DNA of 23,012 bases from an uncultured Faecalibacterium sp. (GTDB lineage: Bacteria > Bacillota > Clostridia > Oscillospirales > Ruminococcaceae). The notes under the pieces were generated by a model. The model was not told the DNA's origin and ran no database searches. It saw only the letters and a list, made by a program, of their open reading frames with translations. The stretch's first letter is position 1, and every line of letters starts with the position of its first letter. Positions 1 to 6,902 of this stretch are shown one piece after another. The position numbers and the translations under genes are program-made. The stretch covers positions 1-23,012 of the forward strand of contig CALDLZ010000150.1 of the NCBI GenBank assembly GCA_937915335.1, written 5' to 3'.

Positions 1-1
1 T

Positions 2-1405
2 GTGGTCATCACGGCGGTGATGGTGGTCTACCTGCTCAACAGCAAGATGGACAACAGCGCCAAGATCACCTGGATGGTGGTCGTTGCCATTGCACCGGTG
101 GTGGGAATCCCGCTGTTCTTTTATGTCAAGAGCAACTTCGGACATAATATCCTGCGCAAGCGGCTGATGGAATTGGAAGATCAGCTTCGCACCTGCCTGC
201 CCCAGAACCCGGCGGTGGTGGAGCGGCTGCAACAGAGAGAACCAGGAGCGGCTTCGCTGGCAAAGTATCTGTACGGGCGGGGCGGCGGGTTCCCGGTATA
301 CGAGAACACCGCTGTGACCTACTTTCCCGGAGGTGAAGCCAAGTTCGAGGAGCTGCTCCGCCAGCTGGAAACAGCGGAAAAATACATTTTTGTCGAATAC
401 TTCATCATCGATGAGGGCCTGATGTGGGGCAAGATCCTCGAGGTGCTGGCCCGCAAGGCCGCACAGGGCGTGGATGTCCGGGTGATGTATGACGGCACCT
501 GCGAGTTCTCCACCCTGCCCCGTAATTAACCGGCACTGCTGGAACAATTGAGCATCCAGTGCAAGGTGTTCAGTCCGGTGCAGCCATTTGTCTCTACCCA
601 TTATAATTACCGGGATCACCGAAAAATTCTGGTCATCGATGGCAGGGTGGGCTTTACCGGCGGTGTGAACCTTGCCGACGAGTACATCAACCACATCCAG
701 AAGCATGGCCGCTGGAAGGATGCCGCCGTGATGCTGGAGGGCGAGGCCGTCCGCTCACTGACGGCGCAGTTCCTGCAGATGTGGAGCATTCTGAAGGAAC
801 CGGAGTTTGAGGCGTTTCTCTCCCAGCCCATCCCGGTGCCGGAGAACGCCAAGGGCGTGGCGGCTCCCTACGGGGACTGCCCGCTGGACGGTGAACGGGT
901 GGGCGAGATGGTCTATATCGACCTGCTCAACCGGGCCCGGGACTACATCCATATTATGACCCCCTACCTCATTTTGGACGGCGAGTTGGAAACCGCCCTG
1001 AAGTTTGCCGCCGAGCGGGGCGTGGATGTTCACCTCATCCTGCCCGGCAGACCGGACAAGAGCTTTCCCTATGCGCTGGCCAAGACCCACTATTCGGCCC
1101 TGCTGGATTCGGGTGTGAAAATCAGCGAGTGGACACCCGGCTTTGTCCACGCCAAGGTGTTCGTGGTGGATGGCCGGGAAGCTGTGGTGGGCACGATCAA
1201 TCTGGATTACCGCAGTCTGTACCACCACTTCGAGGACGCGGTCTGGATGGTGGACACCCCCTGTATCCGGGAGATCGAGCAGGACTTCCAGAACACGCTG
1301 GAGCAGTGCCGCACCGTGGAGAATACCCCGGCAAGTATCTGGCAGAAGCACTATCTGCTCCATATCACGGGAATGATCATCAAGGTCATTGCACCGCTGC
1401 TGTAA
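2..1405 (+). pseudogene. cls: Cardiolipin synthase (phospholipase D family), partial and interrupted by an in-frame stop
   Basis: Cardiolipin synthases join two phosphatidylglycerol molecules at the membrane. The reading frame is open from the window edge to a TAA at 527-529 and continues in the same frame to 1405. The amino-terminal part has hydrophobic segments (roughly bases 2-130), and the EYFIIDEG motif lies near 390. The part after the stop carries both HKD catalytic motifs: HRKILVID (617-640), followed by GFTGGVNLADEY, and HAKVFVVD (1148-1171), followed by GTINLDYRS. The family needs both the membrane anchor and the two HKD motifs, so the stop separates essential pieces. The only restart candidate is a TTG at 548 without a visible ribosome binding site. 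The true start lies before the window. Family assignment is secure. Whether the gene is dead, read through, or carries a base-call error cannot be decided here. Confidence 0.85.
527..529 (+). other. In-frame TAA interrupting cls
   Basis: The codons around this point read CCC CGT AAT TAA CCG GCA, and homology continues without loss on both sides (TLPRN, stop, PALLEQL). From recalled family sequences, a tyrosine is usual here, before the stretch leading to the first HKD motif. A TAC or TAT to TAA single-base change would explain the stop. No frameshift or deletion is apparent. Confidence 0.85.
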
Positions 1406-1417
1406 AGTTTGAATTTC

Positions 1418-1458
1418 AGCAAAAATCCCCTCAGGCTATGCCCGAGGGGATTTTTGCT
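1418..1458. terminator. Bidirectional intrinsic terminator between cls and the nucleoside hydrolase gene
   Basis: AGCAAAAATCCCCTC (1418-1432) is the exact reverse complement of GAGGGGATTTTTGCT (1444-1458). The inner bases extend the stem with one A/C mismatch to a TAT loop. The stem is flanked by an A-run on one side and a T-run on the other. It therefore works as a terminator in both directions, as expected between convergent genes that end at 1405 and 1467. Confidence 0.9.
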
Positions 1459-1466
1459 GCGCGAAC

Positions 1467-2405
1467 TTATCTCGAATAAACCAATGCCAGTTTTGCGTAA
1501 AAATCTTCCAACGCAAGACGGACATCCAAATCGTGATAGACACGGATGACTTTACGGCCGGGAGCTTCAGCATAAGTCAGGTCGGGCCGGAGGACTGGGG
1601 CTGGACGGAGCGTCCAATGTTGCCGGACACCATTTTGCAGGAGAACAGCAATGGTGGTATTATCGCCTAAAGTCCAGTTGCCGCCAGTGCGCAGAGGAAA
1701 GTGGGGATTGTATTCAGAAGGATACTCGTCCATCAACTGCTGGAAGAGATAGGTGCCGACTTCGCCGCAGGGGCGTACCCGAAGAGCCAGCTCGGCAAGG
1801 GATACCTCAAATTTGGCGTAGACATCCTGTGGGATCTGCCAGACATTGGCGGCGCTGTCCAGTAAAACACGGCAGGCAATGGGGTCTTGCTGAACATTGA
1901 ACTCCGGCCGTCCGGCAGGATAGGCACCGCCGCCGTTCCAGAGTACCGTGATGCGGGAAGCAATCTCCGGGGCACGGTTCAGGGCGGCAGCAATGTTTGT
2001 CATAGCGCCCTGGGCCGCAATGTACAGGGGTGCCTGGTCATCCCGCAGAGCTTCCTGAATCAGAAATTCGACGGCTTCACAGTCGGGAGCGTCATCCGGG
2101 GAGGCAAGAGGAGCTGTGCAACCGTGAAGAACAGGAATATCATCAATGTGTGCAGCGTTCAGCAGGCGGCATACCTCCTGGTAACTGCGCTCCATGCTGT
2201 GAGGTGGCAGGCCCCTTTGGGTGGTCTTGACCTCAAAATGAGCAGCACAGATACCACGCACATCAAATTGCGGGGTGAGCAGGTGGTGCAGGATGGCAAA
2301 GTCATCATCAGCCTCGTTTTTGGCATCGGTGTCAATAATGACCCGTACACGGCAGGCATCCAATGGAGTAAAACCAAGTCGCGCAAGAAGTTCAGAACGT
2401 TTCAT
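1467..2405 (-). CDS. Nucleoside hydrolase, IunH/URH1 family
   Basis: Members cleave the N-glycosidic bond of nucleosides to free ribose and base, using a calcium ion held by an amino-terminal aspartate cluster. The 312-residue protein shows that cluster as VIIDTDAKNEADDDFAI (about residues 22-38). It also has the family-typical FNVQQDPIA stretch and a carboxyl-terminal LGDNTTIAVLL segment that fits the distal metal and substrate aspartate. The start ATG at 2403-2405 is preceded by GAGGGA, which overlaps the TGA stop of the upstream alpha/beta hydrolase gene (9-base gap), so the two are very likely co-transcribed and translationally coupled. The gene ends against the bidirectional terminator. 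Substrate preference (purine, pyrimidine or another ribosyl compound) cannot be read from the sequence. The partner esterase suggests scavenging of modified nucleosides or sugars, which is inference. Confidence 0.88.
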   Translation of the reverse strand: MKRSELLARLGFTPLDACRVRVIIDTDAKNEADDDFAILHHLLTPQFDVRGICAAHFEVKTTQRGLPPHSMERSYQEVCRLLNAAHIDDIPVLHGCTAPLASPDDAPDCEAVEFLIQEALRDDQAPLYIAAQGAMTNIAAALNRAPEIASRITVLWNGGGAYPAGRPEFNVQQDPIACRVLLDSAANVWQIPQDVYAKFEVSLAELALRVRPCGEVGTYLFQQLMDEYPSEYNPHFPLRTGGNWTLGDNTTIAVLLQNGVRQHWTLRPAPVLRPDLTYAEAPGRKVIRVYHDLDVRLALEDFYAKLALVYSR

Positions 2406-2414
2406 CGCAATCCC

Positions 2415-3395
2415 TCAATTTAGTCCTTTTAGCGCTTTGTCCAATTCGGTCAGCTTTGCGGTATCAAACATCCCGTTGCTGTAAAATTGCAGGCGGTTTA
2501 CCGTGATGCCCCGGCAGCCAGGCTGCTCGGAAGCGTAACGGGCCAGCTCCGGCAGGATATGCTGCACGACTGGTGCGGCGGCAGGATCATCCAGCAGGCG
2601 GCCGATCTTCATATCCAGACCATATTCCGTCACCTCGGCGGGGGCGGGAACCAGTGTGTCTTTGCGGAAGGTATGGCGCAAGAACCGCAGAGACATCTCG
2701 AACCAGGCGGCGGCATCCTGATTTTCCGGGTTTGTGGCGTTGGAAACATTGGGGGTGCCCATGGAGAAACCATGATCGCCGTAGGCGAAAACATGGACTT
2801 CATAGGGGATTTTCCGCTCGGCCAGCTTGCAGGCAAACTGCATGGACTGGACAGCGGGAACCAGATGATCACCTTGGGTGGCGAAGAGGAAGGCGGGCGG
2901 GGTTTGAGCATCCACCTGCTCCACAAGGTCTGGCAATTCCATCCCCAGTGCCTTGCCCGGCACAGTCAACGCGGGATAGCCCAGTACCATAGCGGCAGGG
3001 CGTACCCGGCCCATCGTACCCAGAGAGGCCGCCAGATGGCCGCCGGCAGAGAAGCCAAGCACCGCGATCTGTTCCGGGTCGATGTGAAATTCTTCAGCCT
3101 GTGTGTGAAGGATGTCCAACGCTTCCTGTGCTTCAGCAAAGGCGTGGGTAAAAACATCCTCCGCCGGGCAGTTCTGGGAGACACTGTACCGCAGGACAAA
3201 GGCGTTGTAACCGGCATTCAAAAAAGCCAGTGCCACGGGTTCGGCTTCCCGGTCTGAACAGAATGTATAAGCACCGCCCGGGCAAATGAGGATGGCGGGA
3301 CAGCGATTCAGGGCGGGAAGTTCGCTGCTGATATCCTGCACATAGCAGGTCAAGGCGGCAGTACGACTGCCAACAGGCAACTGGGTGATCTTCAT
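2415..3395 (-). CDS. Alpha/beta hydrolase (acetyl-esterase/BD-FAE-like) with a carboxyl-terminal extension
   Basis: This is a serine esterase of the alpha/beta-hydrolase fold. Seen in the 326-residue protein are the oxyanion motif CPGGAY (38-43), the nucleophile elbow GFSAGGH with Ser116, a candidate acid at Asp176 in ATQGDHLVP, and the catalytic His208 in YGDHGFSMG. Family members deacetylate xylan-type sugars or feruloyl esters; the substrate here is unknown. There is no signal peptide, so it acts in the cytoplasm. Residues after about 245 form an additional domain (YGLDMKIGRLL ... LARYASEQPGC) that I do not recognise. The start at 3393-3395 is chosen because AAGGAGG lies five bases upstream; an ATG nine codons earlier lacks such a site. 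It is the first gene of a two-gene unit with the nucleoside hydrolase, with its own promoter, operator and leader hairpin at 3421-3534. Confidence 0.85.
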   Translation of the reverse strand: MKITQLPVGSRTAALTCYVQDISSELPALNRCPAILICPGGAYTFCSDREAEPVALAFLNAGYNAFVLRYSVSQNCPAEDVFTHAFAEAQEALDILHTQAEEFHIDPEQIAVLGFSAGGHLAASLGTMGRVRPAAMVLGYPALTVPGKALGMELPDLVEQVDAQTPPAFLFATQGDHLVPAVQSMQFACKLAERKIPYEVHVFAYGDHGFSMGTPNVSNATNPENQDAAAWFEMSLRFLRHTFRKDTLVPAPAEVTEYGLDMKIGRLLDDPAAAPVVQHILPELARYASEQPGCRGITVNRLQFYSNGMFDTAKLTELDKALKGLN

Positions 3396-3420
3396 AAGAA
3401 CCTCCTTATCTGTATGAAAC

Positions 3421-3480
3421 AAAAACGGACTTTCACACAGATAACCCCGAAATACAGGGGGGTCCCTGCGCGAAAGCCCG
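3421..3480 (-). terminator. Long leader hairpin with U-tract upstream of the hydrolase gene (terminator or attenuator)
   Basis: In minus-strand RNA the arm from 3480-3466 pairs with 3440-3426 over 15 consecutive pairs, three of them G-U. An inner stem of six pairs joins 3464-3459 to 3448-3443. A run of five U plus GUUUC follows at 3425-3416. On the plus strand the same three positions would be A/C mismatches, so the structure belongs to the minus-strand transcript. It lies between the promoter at 3506-3534 and the hydrolase start codon. It can therefore attenuate the hydrolase operon as well as stop read-through from the YitT-family gene. Confidence 0.75.
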
Positions 3481-3489
3481 AAAGCAACT

Positions 3490-3507
3490 TTGATATTCTG
3501 ATATCAA
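3490..3507. promoter_or_regulatory. Palindromic operator overlapping the -10 box
   Basis: TTGATAT and ATATCAA form a perfect seven-base inverted repeat separated by four bases. It overlaps the end of the -10 box and covers the predicted transcription start. The position suits repressor binding. No regulator gene is adjacent in the window, so the binding protein is unknown. Confidence 0.6.
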
Positions 3508-3534
3508 TATAACAGATGGCGGAATCGCTGTCAA
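3506..3534 (-). promoter_or_regulatory. Sigma-A type promoter of the hydrolase-nucleoside hydrolase operon
   Basis: On the minus strand a perfect TTGACA (3534-3529), a 17-base spacer and TATATT (3511-3506) are seen. The -35 box begins eight bases after the YitT-family stop codon. A start site near 3499 would give a leader of about 104 bases containing the long hairpin. Confidence 0.75.
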
Positions 3535-3542
3535 GAAAAAAA

Positions 3543-4412
3543 TTACTGGTATTTTTTGTCCATCGAAAAGCCCCGGCCGCTGACCTCCGTTACACGGCTG
3601 ACGATGAGGAAACAGGCGGGGTCGATGGAGTGAGCCAGCTTTTCCAGCCGGGGCAGCTCCCGGTTGGAGATGACACTGAGCAGCACCTCTGTGGGTTCGC
3701 CGGTGTAGCCGCCCTCGCCGTGGAGCACGGTCACGCCGCGGTCGATCTCGTCCAGAATGGCGGAGCGGATGGCATCCGACCGGGTGCTGATGATCTTGAC
3801 CTCGGTGCGGCTGTCGCCCATCATCAGCATCTTATCCATGACGATGGTGTGGGTGATGACCAGCACGATGCCGTACAGCACCTGCTCCGGCTGGCTGAAC
3901 GCCGCCTGCACCAGCAGGATGGCGATATCAAAGAGCATCATGGTGATGGACACCGGCCAGCGGAACCACTTCTGCAGCACCAGCGGGGGGATATCCATAC
4001 CGCCGGTGGACGCGCCTGCCCGGATGACCATGCCCAGCGCAATGCCGATGCCAAGGCCCGAGAAGATGGTGCAGAGGAAGATGTCCTCGGTCAGCACCCG
4101 GCCCGCCAGCAGCCGCTCGAACAGTTCCAGAAAGGCAGGGCTCAGCACGCTGCTGGCCAGGGTGTTCAGTGCGAACTTCCTGCCCAGCACTACCCAGCCC
4201 CAGACCAGCATGGTCATGTTGAAGAGGAACAGGAAGCCGGAGACGGAAAGCCCCGTCAGCCGCCCGAAGGCCAGGGCAATGCCGGTGGCACCGCCCGTGA
4301 TGAGCCCGGCAGGCTCCAGAAACAGGGCCACCGCCAGTGAATACAGCGCGTTGCCCAATACGATAGCCAGACTGTTCAGCAAAAACTGCTGCCAGCGACG
4401 AGTAGATTTCAT
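3543..4412 (-). CDS. YitT family membrane protein (DUF161 plus DUF2179)
   Basis: This is a polytopic membrane protein of the widespread but poorly understood YitT family. The 289-residue product has several hydrophobic segments in its first 200 residues. These include the conserved glycine-rich LEPAGLITGGATGIAL after the first membrane segment and the IRAGASTGGMDIP motif in the middle. The last 90 residues are a soluble DUF2179 domain (EVKIISTRSDAIRSAIL ... GEGGYTGEPTEVLLSVISNREL), typical of the carboxyl end of this family. The start at 4410-4412 is chosen because GGGAGGTG lies six bases upstream; the ATG five codons earlier lies within that site. A weak -10-like TATTAT at 4441-4436 could mark a local promoter. 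Otherwise it is transcribed from the PII-like gene across the repeat at 4504-4553. Substrate and function are not known. Confidence 0.88.
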   Translation of the reverse strand: MKSTRRWQQFLLNSLAIVLGNALYSLAVALFLEPAGLITGGATGIALAFGRLTGLSVSGFLFLFNMTMLVWGWVVLGRKFALNTLASSVLSPAFLELFERLLAGRVLTEDIFLCTIFSGLGIGIALGMVIRAGASTGGMDIPPLVLQKWFRWPVSITMMLFDIAILLVQAAFSQPEQVLYGIVLVITHTIVMDKMLMMGDSRTEVKIISTRSDAIRSAILDEIDRGVTVLHGEGGYTGEPTEVLLSVISNRELPRLEKLAHSIDPACFLIVSRVTEVSGRGFSMDKKYQ

Positions 4413-4503
4413 AGCAGCACCTCCCATACGGTCTTATAATACAGGAAAACTTTAAGAAAATCCACCCGATGCTGCTTCCCATCAGAGCAAAGTGATCGAT
4501 GCA

Positions 4504-4553
4504 GCTGCCAAGGGCTTCCCCGTTGGGAAGCTGGCGCGAAGCGCCTGAGAGGG
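4504..4553 (-). repeat. Two-hairpin intergenic repeat, copy 1
   Basis: Read on the minus strand, CCTCTCA is followed by hairpin GGCGC-TTC-GCGCC (4545-4533), hairpin GCTTCCC-AACG-GGGAAGC (4531-4514) and the tail CCCTTGGCA. The same layout recurs at 12654-12713 and 13522-13573. The element starts nine bases after the PII-like stop codon and has that gene's orientation. This copy is the most diverged in its second hairpin. Confidence 0.7.
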
Positions 4554-4561
4554 CGAGGACA

Positions 4562-5236
4562 TTACTCCTCTTCCAGCAGCTTCAGCCCGGCGGTATCGGT
4601 GACCGGCAGGGAGAACACGATGGCCCCGGCCCTGGGGTCTGCCCCCTGCATGATGGCCTGCATGATCTGGTTCTTCCGGGCTGTGCGGGAGACGATGAGC
4701 ACGAGTTCCTTCTCGTTGACCAGCTCCACGCCCATAAAGTGGGCGGCACCCTCCATACCGGTGCCCTTGGCGTGGATGACAGTGCCGCCGCCGGCCCCGG
4801 CGGCGCGGGCCGCATCCATGATGGAGCCGGTGTGGCCCTGATTGGCGATGACGAGCAGCAGCTCGTAGCGGGTATCCTTCAAGGTGCTCTCCTCCTTCAG
4901 TGCAAAGGTCTGGTGTTCGGTCAGGAATTGCAGCGCCCGCTTGCCGCCGATGCTGCTGACCGGGATGATGAACGCAATGCCGGTGCCCGGCACATCGATG
5001 TGCGTTTTGCGGCGCAGGTCTTTTTGCAGGCCGGGCCAGGTCTCGGCGGTGATCATGGCAAAGAGCACGGCCTTTTCGGTTTGCTCTAAGCCCAAGGTGG
5101 AAAGTGTCTCCCGCACCGCCGTGCCCGCACCCACCGTGCGCAGGCTGACCGTGACCCCGTGCTCCTCGTAGAGCGCCAGAAAAGCATCGGTGGAGTGGCG
5201 GTCGGTGATGGTGACGAGCCAGTACAAAGTATTCAT
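4562..5236 (-). CDS. Tandem PII-like signalling protein, partner of the DUF1538 membrane protein
   Basis: PII proteins sense nitrogen or energy state and control transporters and enzymes by binding them. The 224-residue protein looks like two PII-like units fused. LVTITDRHSTDAF...VTVSLRTVGAGTAV (7-41) parallels LLVIANQGHTGSI...GGTVIHAKGTGM (128-161). PGTGIAFIIPVSSIGG (83-98) parallels PRAGAIVFSLPVTDTAG (201-217), which resembles the carboxyl-terminal strand of GlnB. Neither half has room for a long T-loop with its modified tyrosine, so nucleotide sensing and partner binding may differ from classical PII. The start ATG at 5236 follows AAGGAGG placed directly on the upstream TAA stop (nine-base gap), giving tight coupling to the DUF1538 gene. 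No membrane segment is seen. The ligand is unknown. Confidence 0.8.
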   Translation of the reverse strand: MNTLYWLVTITDRHSTDAFLALYEEHGVTVSLRTVGAGTAVRETLSTLGLEQTEKAVLFAMITAETWPGLQKDLRRKTHIDVPGTGIAFIIPVSSIGGKRALQFLTEHQTFALKEESTLKDTRYELLLVIANQGHTGSIMDAARAAGAGGGTVIHAKGTGMEGAAHFMGVELVNEKELVLIVSRTARKNQIMQAIMQGADPRAGAIVFSLPVTDTAGLKLLEEE

Positions 5237-5245
5237 GGGACCTCC

Positions 5246-6796
5246 TTACAGCTCGATGATGGCATCATCCGGCAGGTCGGCAAAGGCCAGCGCGGCGGCG
5301 GGCAGGGGCTGTGCCTGACGGGCCCTGCGCTGCTTGAGCTGGGCCATCAGACCCATGAGCTGCACCGTGATGAGAGGGGTCATGGCGACCATGGCTACCA
5401 CGCCAAAGGCATCGGTGACGATATTGCCGCCCACGGCCACGCAGGTCCCCTGCGCCAGCGGCAGCAGGAAGGTGGCCGTCATGGGGCCGGAGGCAACGCC
5501 ACCCGCGTCAAAGGCGATGGCGGTGTAGAGCTTGGGCACCACGAACGAGATGCCGATGGCGAACACATAGCCCGGGATGAGGAACCACAGGATGGAGATG
5601 CCAGTGAGCACCCGCACCATGGCAAGGCCCACCGAGAGCGCCACGCCTGCGGAGAGGGCCGCACCCATCGTATTGGCAGAGATGGCACCATCGGTGATCT
5701 CCTCCACCTGCTTGTTCAGCACATAGACGGCAGGCTCGGCCTTGACGATGAAGTAGCCGATGAGCATTCCGACGGGCACCAGCACCCAGCGGAAGCTCTG
5801 GCCTGCCAGAACCTGTCCGATATAATTACCGGCTGGCATAAAACCAACGTTTGCGCCGGTGAGGAATAATACAAGACCGATATAAGTATAGGCAAGGCCC
5901 ACGCCGATGCGGCCCAGCGTCCGCCTGTCGAGCTTGAGGGCCGCCAGCTGGAACACGCCGAACATCAGGATGATGGGCAGCAGGGAGGTGGCGATCTCTT
6001 TCAGGTAGGTGGGCAGTCCCTCATGGAACAGCTGCCACAGTGCCACGGAATCCTCCACATCGGGCAGGACAGGCGGGAGGTAAGTGCTGTCGCTGGCCTG
6101 AAACAGGATGCCCAGGACCAGCACGGCCAGGATGGGGCCGATGGAGCAGAGAGCCACCAGACCAAAGCTGTCATCGGCGGCATGACGGTCGGAACGAATC
6201 GCGGCGACACCGACACCCAGCGCCATGATAAAGGGGACTGTGATGGGGCCGGTGGTCACGCCGCCGGAATCGAACGCCACGGCAAGGAACTCCCTGGGGA
6301 CAAAGGCGGCCAGCACAAAGATCAAGGTGTAGAACACCACCAGGAGCTTTGGCAGGGCAATGCCCAGCAGCATACGCAGAAAGGCCACCACAAGGAACAG
6401 GCCCACGCCTGCCGCCACCGAGAGGATCAGGGTCATGTTGGGGATGGAGGGCACCTGATTGGCCAGCACCTGCAGATCGGGCTCCGAGATGGTGATGAGA
6501 AAACCCAGCAGGAAGCCGATGCCAACGATGAGCGGTACGCTCCGGCTCTTGGTGAGCATGGCACCCACCCGTTCGCCCATGGGGCTCATGCTCATTTCCG
6601 CACCCAGCGTGAAGAACATGATGCCCACAATGATCATGGCCGCGCCCAGCAGGAAACAAAGCAGGATGCTGGGGGAGACCGGCGCAATGGTAAAGCAGAG
6701 CACCAGCACGATGGCGATAATTGGAAGCACCGCCTGCAGTGCTTCCAATAATTTTTCCCGCAGTTTGGGGATGGATGCTTTGAAAATGATGTCCAC
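5246..6796 (-). CDS. DUF1538 family membrane protein with internal duplication (putative transporter)
   Basis: A 516-residue polytopic membrane protein. Two halves repeat the same motifs: SEPDLQVLANQV (104-115) with AEPAVYVLNKQV (353-364), and FDSGGVTTGP (175-184) with FDAGGVASGP (429-438). Each second motif is followed by a DSFG or DAFG plus a hydrophobic helix. Paired acidic/glycine-rich re-entrant motifs in duplicated halves are typical of secondary transporters; transport is inference and DUF1538 has no assigned substrate. The start is taken as GTG at 6794-6796 with a modest AAAGG site. An in-frame TTG at 6871 would sit upstream of the -10 box of the promoter at 6852-6881 and cannot be in its transcript. 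The gene is directly followed by, and coupled to, the PII-like gene, suggesting regulation of the membrane protein by that partner. Confidence 0.83.
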   Translation of the reverse strand: MDIIFKASIPKLREKLLEALQAVLPIIAIVLVLCFTIAPVSPSILLCFLLGAAMIIVGIMFFTLGAEMSMSPMGERVGAMLTKSRSVPLIVGIGFLLGFLITISEPDLQVLANQVPSIPNMTLILSVAAGVGLFLVVAFLRMLLGIALPKLLVVFYTLIFVLAAFVPREFLAVAFDSGGVTTGPITVPFIMALGVGVAAIRSDRHAADDSFGLVALCSIGPILAVLVLGILFQASDSTYLPPVLPDVEDSVALWQLFHEGLPTYLKEIATSLLPIILMFGVFQLAALKLDRRTLGRIGVGLAYTYIGLVLFLTGANVGFMPAGNYIGQVLAGQSFRWVLVPVGMLIGYFIVKAEPAVYVLNKQVEEITDGAISANTMGAALSAGVALSVGLAMVRVLTGISILWFLIPGYVFAIGISFVVPKLYTAIAFDAGGVASGPMTATFLLPLAQGTCVAVGGNIVTDAFGVVAMVAMTPLITVQLMGLMAQLKQRRARQAQPLPAAALAFADLPDDAIIEL

Positions 6797-6851
6797 CGAC
6801 CTTTCGAGAAAATATTTCCGCAATGTACAAAAAATGCACGGATATATTATC

Positions 6852-6881
6852 AGTATACCGGACGGAACCAAAGAGGGTCAA
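6852..6881 (-). promoter_or_regulatory. Promoter of the DUF1538-PII unit
   Basis: On the minus strand TTGACC (6881-6876), an 18-base spacer and TATACT (6857-6852) are seen. The predicted start near 6845 gives a leader of about 50 bases to the GTG start. The upstream GltD-like gene ends at 6903 without a clear terminator, so read-through can add to this promoter. Confidence 0.65.
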
Positions 6882-6902
6882 CTAAGAAACGGTAAAGGAG
6901 TA

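Noticed and set aside
6797..6871. Longer start for the DUF1538 gene at TTG 6871
   Set aside because: It would place the start codon upstream of the -10 box of the promoter at 6852-6881 and has no ribosome binding site.
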